Assembly: GCA_016182705.1 (NCBI GenBank)
Contig: JACPGA010000179.1
Coordinates: 1-8,141 of the forward strand
Origin: Deltaproteobacteria bacterium
GTDB lineage: Bacteria; Desulfobacterota; GWC2-55-46
Reading direction: 5' to 3'
DNA: 8,141 bases
Shown here piece after piece: positions 1 to 7,194 of this stretch (position 1 is its first letter; each line of letters opens with the position of its first letter). Position numbers and translations under genes: made by a program. The notes under the pieces were generated by a model, which saw nothing but the letters and a program-made list of their open reading frames with translations, did no database searches and had not been told where the DNA came from.

Positions 1-19
1 AGGAAAGGAGGGAAGATTG

Positions 20-223
20 ATGTACGGCAAATCATGTCATATCAACAGCTCAAACACAAACGATATCATCAAAACGGTAGGATTGGGTGAGAGCGAGGCT
101 GAAAGGCTCGTCAGTTACAGGGATGAGCACGGCCCGTTCAGGAGCCTTGACGATCTTTTGAACGTCCCCGGCTTCGGGCCTGGCACCGTTGAAAAGATAA
201 AAAGCGAGTGTGATCTCGATTGA
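20..223 (+). CDS. Small ComEA-like helix-hairpin-helix protein
   Basis: Encodes 67 residues, almost entirely one ComEA-type (HhH)2 unit. A degenerate 'HINSSNTNDI' (family form ININTA) is followed by a first hairpin, 'VGLGESEAERLVSYRDEHGPF', and a second, 'LLNVPGFGPGTVEKI'. Such domains bind the DNA backbone without sequence specificity. ComEA proper is a secreted or membrane-anchored DNA receptor for transformation, but this copy has no signal peptide or membrane segment, so a cytoplasmic DNA-binding role is as likely. The ATG at 20 is chosen because GGAGGG (7-12) sits 7 nt upstream; an in-frame TTG at 17 is the alternative. It is monocistronic as far as visible and ends before a shared terminator at 299-330. 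The domain call is firm; the biological role is open. Confidence 0.8.
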   Translation: MYGKSCHINSSNTNDIIKTVGLGESEAERLVSYRDEHGPFRSLDDLLNVPGFGPGTVEKIKSECDLD

Positions 224-250
224 GCTGTCTTGAAAACTGAAATTCCGTGT

Positions 251-296
251 TTTGAAGATGCTCCAGTGTGCGCGGCTGCCGCTGGGAATCTTCAAA
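251..296 (+). other. Long hairpin in the 3' UTR of the HhH gene
   Basis: TTTGAAGAT (251-259) pairs perfectly with ATCTTCAAA (288-296). Inside it, TCCAG (262-266) can pair with CTGGGA (282-287) with one bulge, or GCGG/CCGC (272-282) can form a small inner stem; the two inner options compete. The element lies between the stop codon at 223 and the terminator at 299, so it would be part of the transcript 3' end. No known RNA family is recognised. It could be a stabilising 3' structure, part of a small RNA, or a protein-binding dyad. Confidence 0.4.
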
Positions 297-298
297 GC

Positions 299-330
299 AG
301 AAAACCGGGCTGAATGCCCGGTTTTCTTTT
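299..330. terminator. Bidirectional intrinsic terminator between convergent genes
   Basis: A perfect 12-bp inverted repeat, AGAAAACCGGGC (299-310) and GCCCGGTTTTCT (316-327), has the 5-nt loop TGAAT and continues into TTT on the + strand. The A-rich left arm gives a U-rich 3' side on the minus strand. It lies 75 nt after the + strand HhH gene and 12 nt after the minus-strand DUF2721 reading frame, so it probably serves both. Confidence 0.85.
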
Positions 331-339
331 GTCCCGGAT

Positions 340-794
340 TCAGGCTGCCTTTGGCCTGTCATCCTGTTTCGCAAGCCTCAAGATGAGGTCCATCTCGTCG
401 TGGAGGGCGGCAAGCCCTATTCTTGAATCAGCTATGAGCAGGATGCTTGAATAGAAAAGGAGCATGATGCCGGAAAAACCGAAAATCACAACAAGTACAG
501 GACGAACGCGCTTATTGACCCGTACTGGCTCGCGAGCGCCCTGGACAGGAGTTCGGAGCGTTTTTTCGCCCTTGCGAATTGAAGCAGGAGCATGGAATAG
601 CGGTCCTGGCTGCCTTCTCCCCTCCTGGTCTCCCCGAGTTCGTTCAAAAGCTCTGACATGGCCCGCGCCCTTTCCAGGACGCGGCTGACCCTTGTGGAAG
701 TCGAGATGGTGAGAAGGGCAGAGGCGGATATGAGGACAACCGGCGTGATGACCGCCGACAGGATGCTTATCGCAAGTGCTATCGAAGTTTCCAA
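340..794 (-). pseudogene. DUF2721-family membrane protein gene with a frameshift
   Basis: The minus strand opens with a TTG at 794, with GGAG 8 nt upstream. It encodes a membrane segment and the family motif 'ITPVVLISASALLTISTSTRVSRVLERARAMSELL', then a polar linker and 'LLLQFARAKKRSELLSRALASQYGSISAFV'. That frame stops at 486, right after 'SAFVLYLL'. Re-reading one base (about 498) in the neighbouring frame continues 'VLVVIFGFSGIMLLFY', a second membrane segment, and then 'LLIADSRIGLAALHDEMDLI', ending at the TGA at 340-342. The joined product, about 151 aa, has the usual length and two-helix layout of DUF2721 proteins, whose function is unknown. So one base appears to be missing near 495-501, either a real mutation or a sequencing/assembly error. 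It starts 21 nt after the Lys-rich gene and is probably co-transcribed with it. Confidence 0.8.
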
Positions 795-815
795 TTACCG
801 GTCTCCGTTTTTATT

Positions 816-995
816 TCAAGCGGCTTTCTTCTTTCCTGTAGTCTTCCAGCCGTGCTTTACGCCTTCCAGAAGCCTTCTTTGGGCTTCGGCTTTTTCTTTC
901 GTTGTGCCTTTGGCTGTTGTTTTCCCTTCAGGGGTTTCCACTTTGTATTGGCCTTTTTTCTTTCCTTTGGTGATTTTTTTCACTTTCGCGGGCAT
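816..995 (-). CDS. Small Lys-rich conserved hypothetical protein (59 aa)
   Basis: A complete 59-codon minus-strand reading frame begins with the ATG at 995, preceded by an excellent Shine-Dalgarno GAGGAGG (1004-1010) 8 nt away, and ends with TGA at 816. The product starts 'MPAKVKKITKGKKKGQYKVE', has a middle of the form TPEGKTTAKGTTKEKAEAQR, and ends 'RLLEGVKHGWKTTGKKKAA'. Seventeen of 59 residues are lysine. The layout (basic start, a short 'GQYKVETPEG' strand pair, an 'EKAEAQRRLLEGVKHGW' helix) resembles small conserved hypothetical proteins I recall from Deltaproteobacteria and relatives. The charge would suit nucleic-acid binding, but no function is known. It is first in an apparent two-gene unit with the DUF2721 gene. 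No convincing -35/-10 pair was found upstream, although TAAAAT lies about 35 nt before the start. Confidence 0.8.
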   Translation of the reverse strand: MPAKVKKITKGKKKGQYKVETPEGKTTAKGTTKEKAEAQRRLLEGVKHGWKTTGKKKAA

Positions 996-1071
996 CGTAT
1001 TTTCCTCCTCTTTAAAGCTGTTCCTTAAATGATTTTATCCCATTATTCAATGAGGAGCGTTTTTTGAAAAT

Positions 1072-1103
1072 AAAAAGGCTGCCCCTGTGCGGGGCAGCCT
1101 TTT
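1072..1103 (-). terminator. Intrinsic terminator after the beta-helix gene
   Basis: AAAAGGCTGCCCC (1073-1085) and GGGGCAGCCTTTT (1091-1103) form a perfect 13-bp stem with a 5-nt loop. Read on the minus strand, it follows the beta-helix stop codon by 24 nt and runs into TTTTTATTTTC, a good U-tract. It also insulates the downstream Lys-rich gene from upstream transcription. Confidence 0.85.
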
Positions 1104-1127
1104 ATAGAGCGGATGATTTTGTGGTGG

Positions 1128-2471
1128 TTATTGCACGGTAAGGCTTGTCGGGACCGTAGGTACTGGTTTAACGGTCACGGTGCCGCCGAACTCATACGCG
1201 CCCCTGTCCCATGTGCCGTCCTGTCCTCTCGTACTGCCAAGCATGTCCAGGTTGAAGGGCGTGACGAGGGTACTGGCGTTCTGGGTCGAGACCGCGAGCC
1301 TGTAGTCCTTTCCGGAGTAGTTCACGAACGGGCTGGATGTGGACACCTGTGCGCCTGATTCGCCGTGGTTGTTGCTGTTGAACCAGTTATAGTTGTGGCT
1401 CCCGTTTATGATGCGTGGGTTGGCGTTGTACCAGATGTTGTTCTGGACGATCACGTCTGAAAGATTGCCGAGCGGGAATATCGAGGCCGCATCCGACGTG
1501 GCGGAGTCCGTGATGTTTACGAAGGTGTTGTTGTAGATGCGGGCGGTCTGTACGCCCATCCACGAATGGCTCCAGCTGCCGATGGCGCCGTTGTTGGCGG
1601 TATCCCCCCATGTCTTGGTCCACTCAAAGATGTTGCCGTAGATATAGATGTTCTTTGAGACGCTCTGCGCGGCTGAAGAAACGACGCCGCCGAACATGAG
1701 CCCGCCGGTGCTCTTCCAGTCGAGGATATGGTTGTAGCGCACCGTGACGTTGGTGACCTGCCTGGAGGAGAATATCTCGGAGTGGTTGCCCGAGGTCCAG
1801 TTTACGCCGTTGCGCTCCATCCTGTTGTACTCGAAGGTGATGTTGGACCAGGTGATGGGGTAGAAGATGGTCCTTGCCGAATCGTGCAGCCAGCAATACT
1901 GGACAAGAAGGTCATTGCCGCCGGAAACCGCGTAAATGAGATCGCCGGACGCGGTCGTTGTAGACGCGCCCACGAGGTTGTTGAAGTAAATCTCGGCGTG
2001 GCGTATTCGTATGCCTGTGACATTGTCGATTGTAATGACCTTGCCGGTGCCTGAGGCGGCCGTGGTTATCTTGAACCCGTGGCCCGAGGTCCAGGAGCCC
2101 GGGCCGCCGCCGACCTTGCCGTCGAGGTCGTAGTAGCCCTTTGAAAATCTAAGGCTGCTGAAGGTCGCCGTACCGGCGTAGGCACTGTTCCAGCCTGTAG
2201 CGGTGCCGTGGTCCGCAGCCGTTGCCTTTTTTATGTAGATGTAGGTGGAGCCGGCCAGCGCGTCATTAAACGTGCGGCTGCCGTAAGACCCGGCGGCTAT
2301 ATAATAGGTATCGCCACGAACGAGTGTGGCTGGCAGATTGCCCATCGCGTTAGTCCAGTCAGAGCCATTCCCCGAAGCGCCTGAGCGTACATAATGGACG
2401 GCCGCGTCGGCAAGCCCTGGTATGACGCTCATCAGAATAAAAAGCGCCATGATGGTAAAGCCTTTCTTCAT
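1128..2471 (-). CDS. Secreted right-handed parallel beta-helix protein
   Basis: Encodes 447 aa from the ATG at 2471, which has AGGAGGA 6 nt upstream. An in-frame start at 2558 would put a non-signal extension ahead of an obvious signal peptide and is rejected. Residues 1-23 are a Sec signal peptide (MKKG, hydrophobic core, 'GLADA' cleavage region). Residues about 75-355 contain repeated beta-helix rungs rich in Asn/Ile/Val, such as 'VTGIRIRHAEIYFNN', 'WSNITFEYNRMERNGVNW', 'VTNVTVRYNHILDW', 'SKNIYIYGNIFEW' and 'VQTARIYNNTFVNI'. The 'WDRGAYEF' at 421-428 is the typical closing motif of secreted right-handed parallel beta-helix proteins. Members include polysaccharide lyases and surface or extracellular proteins; no catalytic residues can be assigned, so no substrate is claimed. 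After the motif comes a Pro/Thr/Val tail 'KPVPTVPTSLTVQ' and the stop. Regulation may involve the operator at 2544-2559. Family call sure, function unknown. Confidence 0.85.
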   Translation of the reverse strand: MKKGFTIMALFILMSVIPGLADAAVHYVRSGASGNGSDWTNAMGNLPATLVRGDTYYIAAGSYGSRTFNDALAGSTYIYIKKATAADHGTATGWNSAYAGTATFSSLRFSKGYYDLDGKVGGGPGSWTSGHGFKITTAASGTGKVITIDNVTGIRIRHAEIYFNNLVGASTTTASGDLIYAVSGGNDLLVQYCWLHDSARTIFYPITWSNITFEYNRMERNGVNWTSGNHSEIFSSRQVTNVTVRYNHILDWKSTGGLMFGGVVSSAAQSVSKNIYIYGNIFEWTKTWGDTANNGAIGSWSHSWMGVQTARIYNNTFVNITDSATSDAASIFPLGNLSDVIVQNNIWYNANPRIINGSHNYNWFNSNNHGESGAQVSTSSPFVNYSGKDYRLAVSTQNASTLVTPFNLDMLGSTRGQDGTWDRGAYEFGGTVTVKPVPTVPTSLTVQ

Positions 2472-2543
2472 AGACTTCCTCCTTGCTGGGTGATTCAAAG
2501 TTCGCTTGATGCAGAAAGGATACAATAGAACGGCTGTGGAAAA

Positions 2544-2559
2544 TGTGATTAAAATCACT
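2544..2559. promoter_or_regulatory. CRP/FNR-superfamily operator-like site
   Basis: TGTGA-N6-TCACT, flanked by A/T-rich bases, matches nine of the ten key positions of the Escherichia coli CRP consensus TGTGA-N6-TCACA and contains the perfect dyad GTGATT-AA-AATCAC. It lies 73-88 bp upstream of the beta-helix start on the minus strand. If TATCCT (2522-2517, minus) is the -10 box, the start point is about 2510 and the site centre falls at -41.5, the classical class II activator position. With the upstream promoter at 2591-2618 it would instead lie downstream of the start point and could repress. No CRP-family gene is in the window. Confidence 0.55.
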
Positions 2560-2590
2560 ATATTACGATAGGATTTTAATGTTCATTGAG

Positions 2591-2618
2591 ATTATAACAG
2601 GCTTTTGTGCGGGTACAA
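2591..2618 (-). promoter_or_regulatory. Candidate sigma70 promoter for the beta-helix gene
   Basis: On the minus strand, TATAAT (2596-2591) is preceded by TG and one base (extended -10) and lies 16 bp after TTGTAC (2618-2613), a weak -35 match. The predicted start near 2584 would give a 5' UTR of about 113 nt that contains the CRP-like site. It lies in the 179-bp gap between the response regulator stop and the beta-helix start, where no convincing terminator for the regulator operon is seen. Confidence 0.4.
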
Positions 2619-2650
2619 TCCGGGTATACAGGGATGGGGAGGGCGGAATT

Positions 2651-3988
<1,338 letters not shown>

Positions 3989-3989
3989 C

Positions 3990-5591
3990 TCAGTTCAGCT
4001 CCTTTTTGTGTTCGGCCGGTAAAAAAACGGTAAACACGCTGCCCTCTTCAACGCGGCTTTCAACGGTTATATTCCCGTTATGGCTTTCGACTATCTCCTG
4101 CGATATCGCCAGCCCCAGGCCGGTTCCATGGCCATAGGCCTTTGTCGTGTAAAAAGGCGTGAATATATGCTCTTTGAGGTCCTCGGGTATCCCCCTGCCG
4201 CTGTCGGCAACCTTTACCTTGACCCACATGCCGGTTGAAGGCACTCTCGCCGGGACGCCTTTTCCCGAGGGCAGGGCCAGCGAGGTCGCCACGCTTATGC
4301 TGCCGCCTTCCCGGCTCGCGTCTATCGCGTTGTCGATGATATTGAGGAATACCTCCTGTATGCGGCTGCTGGAGCCGTAAACAGAGGGCAGGCCCTCCTG
4401 AAAATCACTTGAAACGGTTATCTGCCTCGAGGTGGTCTCCGGAAGGACGAGCAGGAGTATGTCGTCCATTATCCGGTTGATATCGAGATGGTCGTATACG
4501 TCAGGGGGCCTGGTGGTATCGAGCAGGTTCTGTATGCTCAGCGTTATCCTTTCTATCTGCGACTGCATTATTTTAATGCGCCTGGTCGTGTCAGCGGAAA
4601 TATTTGGCTCTTCCATGAGGAGCTGAAGGTGGCCGGATACCGAATGGAGCGGTGTGCCGAACTCATGGGCCACGGTGGCCGCGAGCTGGCCCACGGCCGC
4701 CAGCCTCCTGGAATGGCCGAGCTTTTTCTGTATCTCGTATATGGACTGGTTGGCGCGCCTCAACGCTTCGTTCCTTTTCACGAGCTCAACGGTCGCGAGC
4801 TCTATTTTATGCTGAAGCTCGTCGTTATGCCTGTTTATCTGGGCCAGCAGGGTCTCTTTTTCATCCGCGCTCTTTTTTATCGTGCCAAGCATCTCGTTGA
4901 AGTGCTCGGTAAGCCGTCCTATCTCGTCGGCAGCCGCCGGGGCGACGGTCACTGTCAGGTCGCCGTCTTTTACGCGCGATATGGCGGAAAGCAGGTTCTG
5001 TATGGGCCTGTTCACGAGGCGGTCCATTGAGAGAACGAGCACCCCGGCGACAGCGAGAAGGGAGATGACGGCCACCATCAGCAAAATCTTTCTTTTGCCA
5101 GCCATCATGCTGAAGAACTCTTCGTGGGAGACCTTGAAGGCTGTGATGCCGAATACAGAGCCGCCGCTTCTGAGAGGGGCCACGAAGTTGACGTAGTTTT
5201 GCCCGCCTTCGACGGAGAGGTCCATCAGGACCTCTCCGTTTTTAACTCTCTCGATGTCAGATACGGAAAGAGGCCTGAGCTCAATGGGAATTCTTGATTT
5301 GCTCAGCACCGGCTCAAGGCCGTGGGGCCTGAAAACGTGTGTGTCCACCCGGATTATGTGAGAGCTCAGGAAAAGGAGCTCGTCAAAATGCGCCTCCAGC
5401 TCCTCGAGATTATGTATCTTCCCGTCCATGGGTATGTAAGACTCTATCTGCCGGGCTGTTTTTGAGGCGTCCTCCAGTAATGTTATCTCATGGTCTCTTT
5501 CAATGGCCTTGTGGCCGTAATAAGTCGAAATGAGGAGGATCGACACAAGCGTGAATATTATCAACAAAAGAATCTTGGTCTTGATCCTCAT
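3990..5591 (-). CDS. Membrane sensor histidine kinase
   Basis: Encodes 533 aa. TM1 is at about 7-24; an extracytoplasmic sensor region of about 140 residues follows (25-165); TM2 is at about 168-188. A HAMP domain runs from 'RLVNRPIQNLLSAISRVKDGD' to about 240, then a coiled-coil stretch about 243-290. The dimerisation/phosphoacceptor helix has 'AATVAHEFGTPLHSV' with H309. The HATPase domain has N box N417/N421 in 'FLNIIDNAIDA', G1 'DSGRGIP' (463-469), F box 'FTPF' (477-480) and G2 'GHGTGLGL' (487-494). All catalytic motifs are intact. It phosphorylates the response regulator encoded 1 nt downstream. The sensor region matches no ligand domain I can name. No clear Shine-Dalgarno precedes the ATG at 5591, but the position agrees with the N-terminal membrane helix, and the predicted 5' UTR is about 30 nt. 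The divergent narK-like gene makes nitrate, nitrite or a related signal plausible but unproven. Confidence 0.93.
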   Translation of the reverse strand: MRIKTKILLLIIFTLVSILLISTYYGHKAIERDHEITLLEDASKTARQIESYIPMDGKIHNLEELEAHFDELLFLSSHIIRVDTHVFRPHGLEPVLSKSRIPIELRPLSVSDIERVKNGEVLMDLSVEGGQNYVNFVAPLRSGGSVFGITAFKVSHEEFFSMMAGKRKILLMVAVISLLAVAGVLVLSMDRLVNRPIQNLLSAISRVKDGDLTVTVAPAAADEIGRLTEHFNEMLGTIKKSADEKETLLAQINRHNDELQHKIELATVELVKRNEALRRANQSIYEIQKKLGHSRRLAAVGQLAATVAHEFGTPLHSVSGHLQLLMEEPNISADTTRRIKIMQSQIERITLSIQNLLDTTRPPDVYDHLDINRIMDDILLLVLPETTSRQITVSSDFQEGLPSVYGSSSRIQEVFLNIIDNAIDASREGGSISVATSLALPSGKGVPARVPSTGMWVKVKVADSGRGIPEDLKEHIFTPFYTTKAYGHGTGLGLAISQEIVESHNGNITVESRVEEGSVFTVFLPAEHKKELN

Positions 5592-5628
5592 CAGGGCAGT
5601 CCGGTTCGGAAAGTTTAAGGTTTATACG

Positions 5629-5634
5629 ATTATA
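5629..5634 (-). promoter_or_regulatory. Candidate -10 box for the kinase-regulator operon
   Basis: A perfect TATAAT on the minus strand would start transcription near 5622, about 30 nt before the kinase ATG. The best upstream match, TTGGAA (5659-5654), is 19 bp away, longer than ideal, so the -35 is weak or the promoter needs an activator. The twin repeats at 5701-5737 would then lie around -80 to -115 of this promoter and could also act here. Confidence 0.4.
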
Positions 5635-5700
5635 TACTGAAAGAACAATCGTTTTCCAACCCCTTTTACCCTGGTTGCCTTTCGTAGCAGGTATTCTTGT

Positions 5701-5737
5701 GGTGCAAAAAGCCCCACCGAGGGTGCAAAAAGCCCCA
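5701..5737 (+). repeat. Twin 16-bp direct repeats, probable enhancer (UAS) sites
   Basis: GGTGCAAAAAGCCCCA occurs at 5701-5716 and again, identically, at 5722-5737. The period is 21 bp, two helical turns, so both copies face the same side of the DNA. Each copy is itself an interrupted dyad: GGTGC and GCCCC around AAAAA, pairing at 4 of 5 positions. Their centres lie about 130 and 110 bp upstream of the start point predicted for the sigma54 promoter at 5814, a normal distance for NtrC-type activators. A shorter related dyad, GGGTGCAACCC (5839-5849), overlaps that start point. Binding by the neighbouring regulator is inferred. Confidence 0.6.
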
Positions 5738-5813
5738 TTTCTTTCCTTCGGTGCGGCCATGATCAGGTCGCGGAAGTCAATAAATACAAGTGAAGTGCCT
5801 ATTGTTATGTTTT

Positions 5814-5829
5814 TGGCATTGTTTTTGCG
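5814..5829 (+). promoter_or_regulatory. Sigma54 (-24/-12) promoter of the narK-like/usp operon
   Basis: TGGCATTGTTTTTGCG matches the sigma54 consensus TGGCAYR-N4-TTGCW at all but two positions (T for R, and the final G for W). The diagnostic GG (5815-5816) and GC (5827-5828) are exactly 12 bp apart. Transcription would start near 5840, leaving a leader of about 179 nt before the transporter ATG. An encoded sigma54 activator directly upstream and paired upstream repeats make this call stronger than the motif alone. Confidence 0.75.
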
Positions 5830-5888
5830 TTATTATTCGGGTGCAACCCAATAAAACAAACGAACTGAGTTCAACGTGTGTAGTAATT

Positions 5889-5960
5889 CGCGCATCCTTC
5901 CGGCAGGGTGCGCGCTTACAAAACCGGTGTGCCTTGCGAATGGCATACCGGGGTGTTTTT
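5889..5960 (+). promoter_or_regulatory. Tandem hairpins in the transporter leader, possible attenuator
   Basis: Hairpin 1: bases 5889-5897 pair with 5906-5914 (9 bp, one G-U) around an 8-nt loop. Hairpin 2: CCGGTGTGCC (5924-5933) pairs with GGCATACCGG (5942-5951) (10 bp, one G-U), again with an 8-nt loop. It is followed by GGTG and five T residues (5956-5960), making a weak terminator-like end inside the untranslated leader and about 58 nt before the ATG. Upstream, GAACT-G-AGTTC (5862-5872) adds a short palindrome. Tandem leader hairpins with a terminator-like second stem recall nitrate-operon antitermination, but the usual ANTAR loop rule (A first, G fourth in a six-base loop) is not met at the first position. 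Confidence 0.45.
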
Positions 5961-6018
5961 GCGCGCCAAGCGCCTGAGTTTGAGCAATACTAAAAAACTA
6001 CTTGAAAGGGATTACGAC

Positions 6019-7194
6019 ATGTCACTAAAAGGATTCTGGAAATCAGGGCATCCGCCCACGCTTATCATGGCGCTCCTGTACTTTGACATGAGCTTCATGG
6101 TGTGGATGGTCAATGCCGCGATGGCGCCGTTCATAAGCCAGGAGTTCAACCTGACCTCCGCGCAAAAGGGCTTGATGCTTTCTATCCCGGTCTTCGCCGG
6201 AGCGTTTTTAAGGATACCTCTCGGGCTCGTCGCCGAGATGGTGGGCAGGAAGACCGCCGCTCTTATCGGCCTGAGCATAACGATCGGCGCGATGCTCTAC
6301 GGATTTTATTTCGTCAGTTCCTACACAGAGGTCCTCATCATGGGCGGCTTCCTTGGCGTAGCGGGCGCGAGCTTCGCGGTGGCCCTTCCATTGGGCGCCG
6401 GCTGGTTCCCTCCTGAGCGCCAGGGTCTCGCCATGGGCATAGCCGGGGCAGGCAACAGCGGGTGGAACGCTGTCTACGGTTTCTTCGCCATCCCCATAGT
6501 GCTTGTAATGATAGGCATGTGGTTTTTCGCCAAGGAGCCGCCGGACAAGGTCGAAAGAAAGTCCATGGCTTCGTACCTCAAGGTACTCGGTGAAAAGGAC
6601 ATCTGGATATTCAACATACTCTACTGGGTCACATTCGGCGGCTATGTCGGCTTCTCCAGCTTCATACCCACCCTGATGGCCGACCAGTACGGTGTGAGCA
6701 AGGTCTCCGCGGGTCAGTTCATGATACTCATCGGCTTTACCGCTTCGGCCGTCAGGGTCATTGGCGGCTATTGCGCTGACCGCTTCGGCGGCATAAGGGT
6801 CCTCTCGTTCATCTACGTGCTGATACTCGTCGGCGCCATAGGCGCGGCTTTCCTCCCGCCGATACAGTTGTTCATACTCTTCATCGTCCTCATGAGCGCC
6901 GGCATGGGCGTCGGCAACGGCTCGGTCTTCCAGCTGCTGCCGCTGCGCTACCCGCATGCCAAGGCCATAACCTCCGGCGTTGTCGGCGAATTCGGCGCGC
7001 TCGGCGGCGCTTTCATACCACTGGCCATGGGCTTTTCCATGGGTACTTTCGCCACCTGCTCAGGAGGCTTCATAATCTATGGCATCACGTCGGTCGTGGC
7101 GCTTGGAGTCCTGCTTGTAGTCCAGCACAGATGGACAAGGAGCTGGGTAGGCAAGGGCGGTAAGGCTCTTACTTCAGAGCAGGCCGTTGATTGA
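6019..7194 (+). CDS. narK: NarK/NNP-family nitrate/nitrite transporter (MFS), shortened TM5
   Basis: Encodes 391 aa of a multi-pass inner-membrane MFS carrier. Nitrate/nitrite-porter signature 1 is visible: 'GVAGASFAVALPLGAGWFPP' (113-132) then 'QGLAMGIAGAGNSG' (135-148). Signature 2 is 'SGVVGEFGALGGAF' (319-332). R65 in 'FLRIPLG' and R246 in 'SAVRVIGG' occupy the places of the two substrate-binding arginines of NarK. The family predicts uptake of nitrate, or nitrate/nitrite exchange. After G148, family members normally continue with about 16 residues of TM5 ending '..AP..A..FGW'; here G148 is followed directly by W149 ('GNSGWNAVYGFF'), an apparent in-frame loss near 6462/6463. The ATG at 6019 is chosen because AAAGGG lies 8 nt upstream; the in-frame GTG at 5908 lies inside leader hairpins. 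Substrate inferred from family; no nitrate or nitrite reductase is in the window. Confidence 0.85.
   Translation: MSLKGFWKSGHPPTLIMALLYFDMSFMVWMVNAAMAPFISQEFNLTSAQKGLMLSIPVFAGAFLRIPLGLVAEMVGRKTAALIGLSITIGAMLYGFYFVSSYTEVLIMGGFLGVAGASFAVALPLGAGWFPPERQGLAMGIAGAGNSGWNAVYGFFAIPIVLVMIGMWFFAKEPPDKVERKSMASYLKVLGEKDIWIFNILYWVTFGGYVGFSSFIPTLMADQYGVSKVSAGQFMILIGFTASAVRVIGGYCADRFGGIRVLSFIYVLILVGAIGAAFLPPIQLFILFIVLMSAGMGVGNGSVFQLLPLRYPHAKAITSGVVGEFGALGGAFIPLAMGFSMGTFATCSGGFIIYGITSVVALGVLLVVQHRWTRSWVGKGGKALTSEQAVD

Noticed and set aside
968..986. GTGA-A6-TCAC as a second CRP-like site
   Set aside because: It lies inside the coding sequence of the Lys-rich protein and arises from Val-Lys-Lys-Ile-Thr codons.
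658..1032. Plus-strand 124-codon frame across the Lys-rich gene
   Set aside because: Its Phe-rich sequence is the complement of the AAA/AAG lysine codons of the real minus-strand gene.
2472..2558. N-terminal extension of the beta-helix protein from 2558
   Set aside because: It would bury the signal peptide, and it covers the operator; the ATG at 2471 has AGGAGGA at ideal distance.
5701..5737. The repeats read on the minus strand (GGGGCTTTTTGCACC) as tandem sigma54 promoters for the kinase gene
   Set aside because: The GG and GC elements are 10 bp apart instead of the required 12, and sigma54 is strict about this spacing.
5500..5760. Minus-strand 86-codon frame starting with MAAPKERNGAF upstream of the kinase
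   Set aside because: It runs through the direct repeats and the -10 box and overlaps the kinase start in another frame; the composition is not protein-like and there is no family resemblance.
5889..5951. ANTAR-protein target (two hairpins with six-base loops)
   Set aside because: Loops are eight bases, or six only if an extra inner pair is allowed, and the required A at loop position 1 is missing in both; no ANTAR gene is in the window.
5908..6018. N-terminal extension of the transporter from the GTG at 5908
   Set aside because: It would translate the leader hairpins into a non-membrane sequence unlike NNP N-termini; the ATG at 6019 has its own Shine-Dalgarno.
6208..6957. Long minus-strand open frame (249 codons) antisense to the transporter
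   Set aside because: It is a mirror of high-GC third-position bias in the transporter gene; the product is low-complexity, rich in His/Glu/Tyr/Ala, without family motifs.
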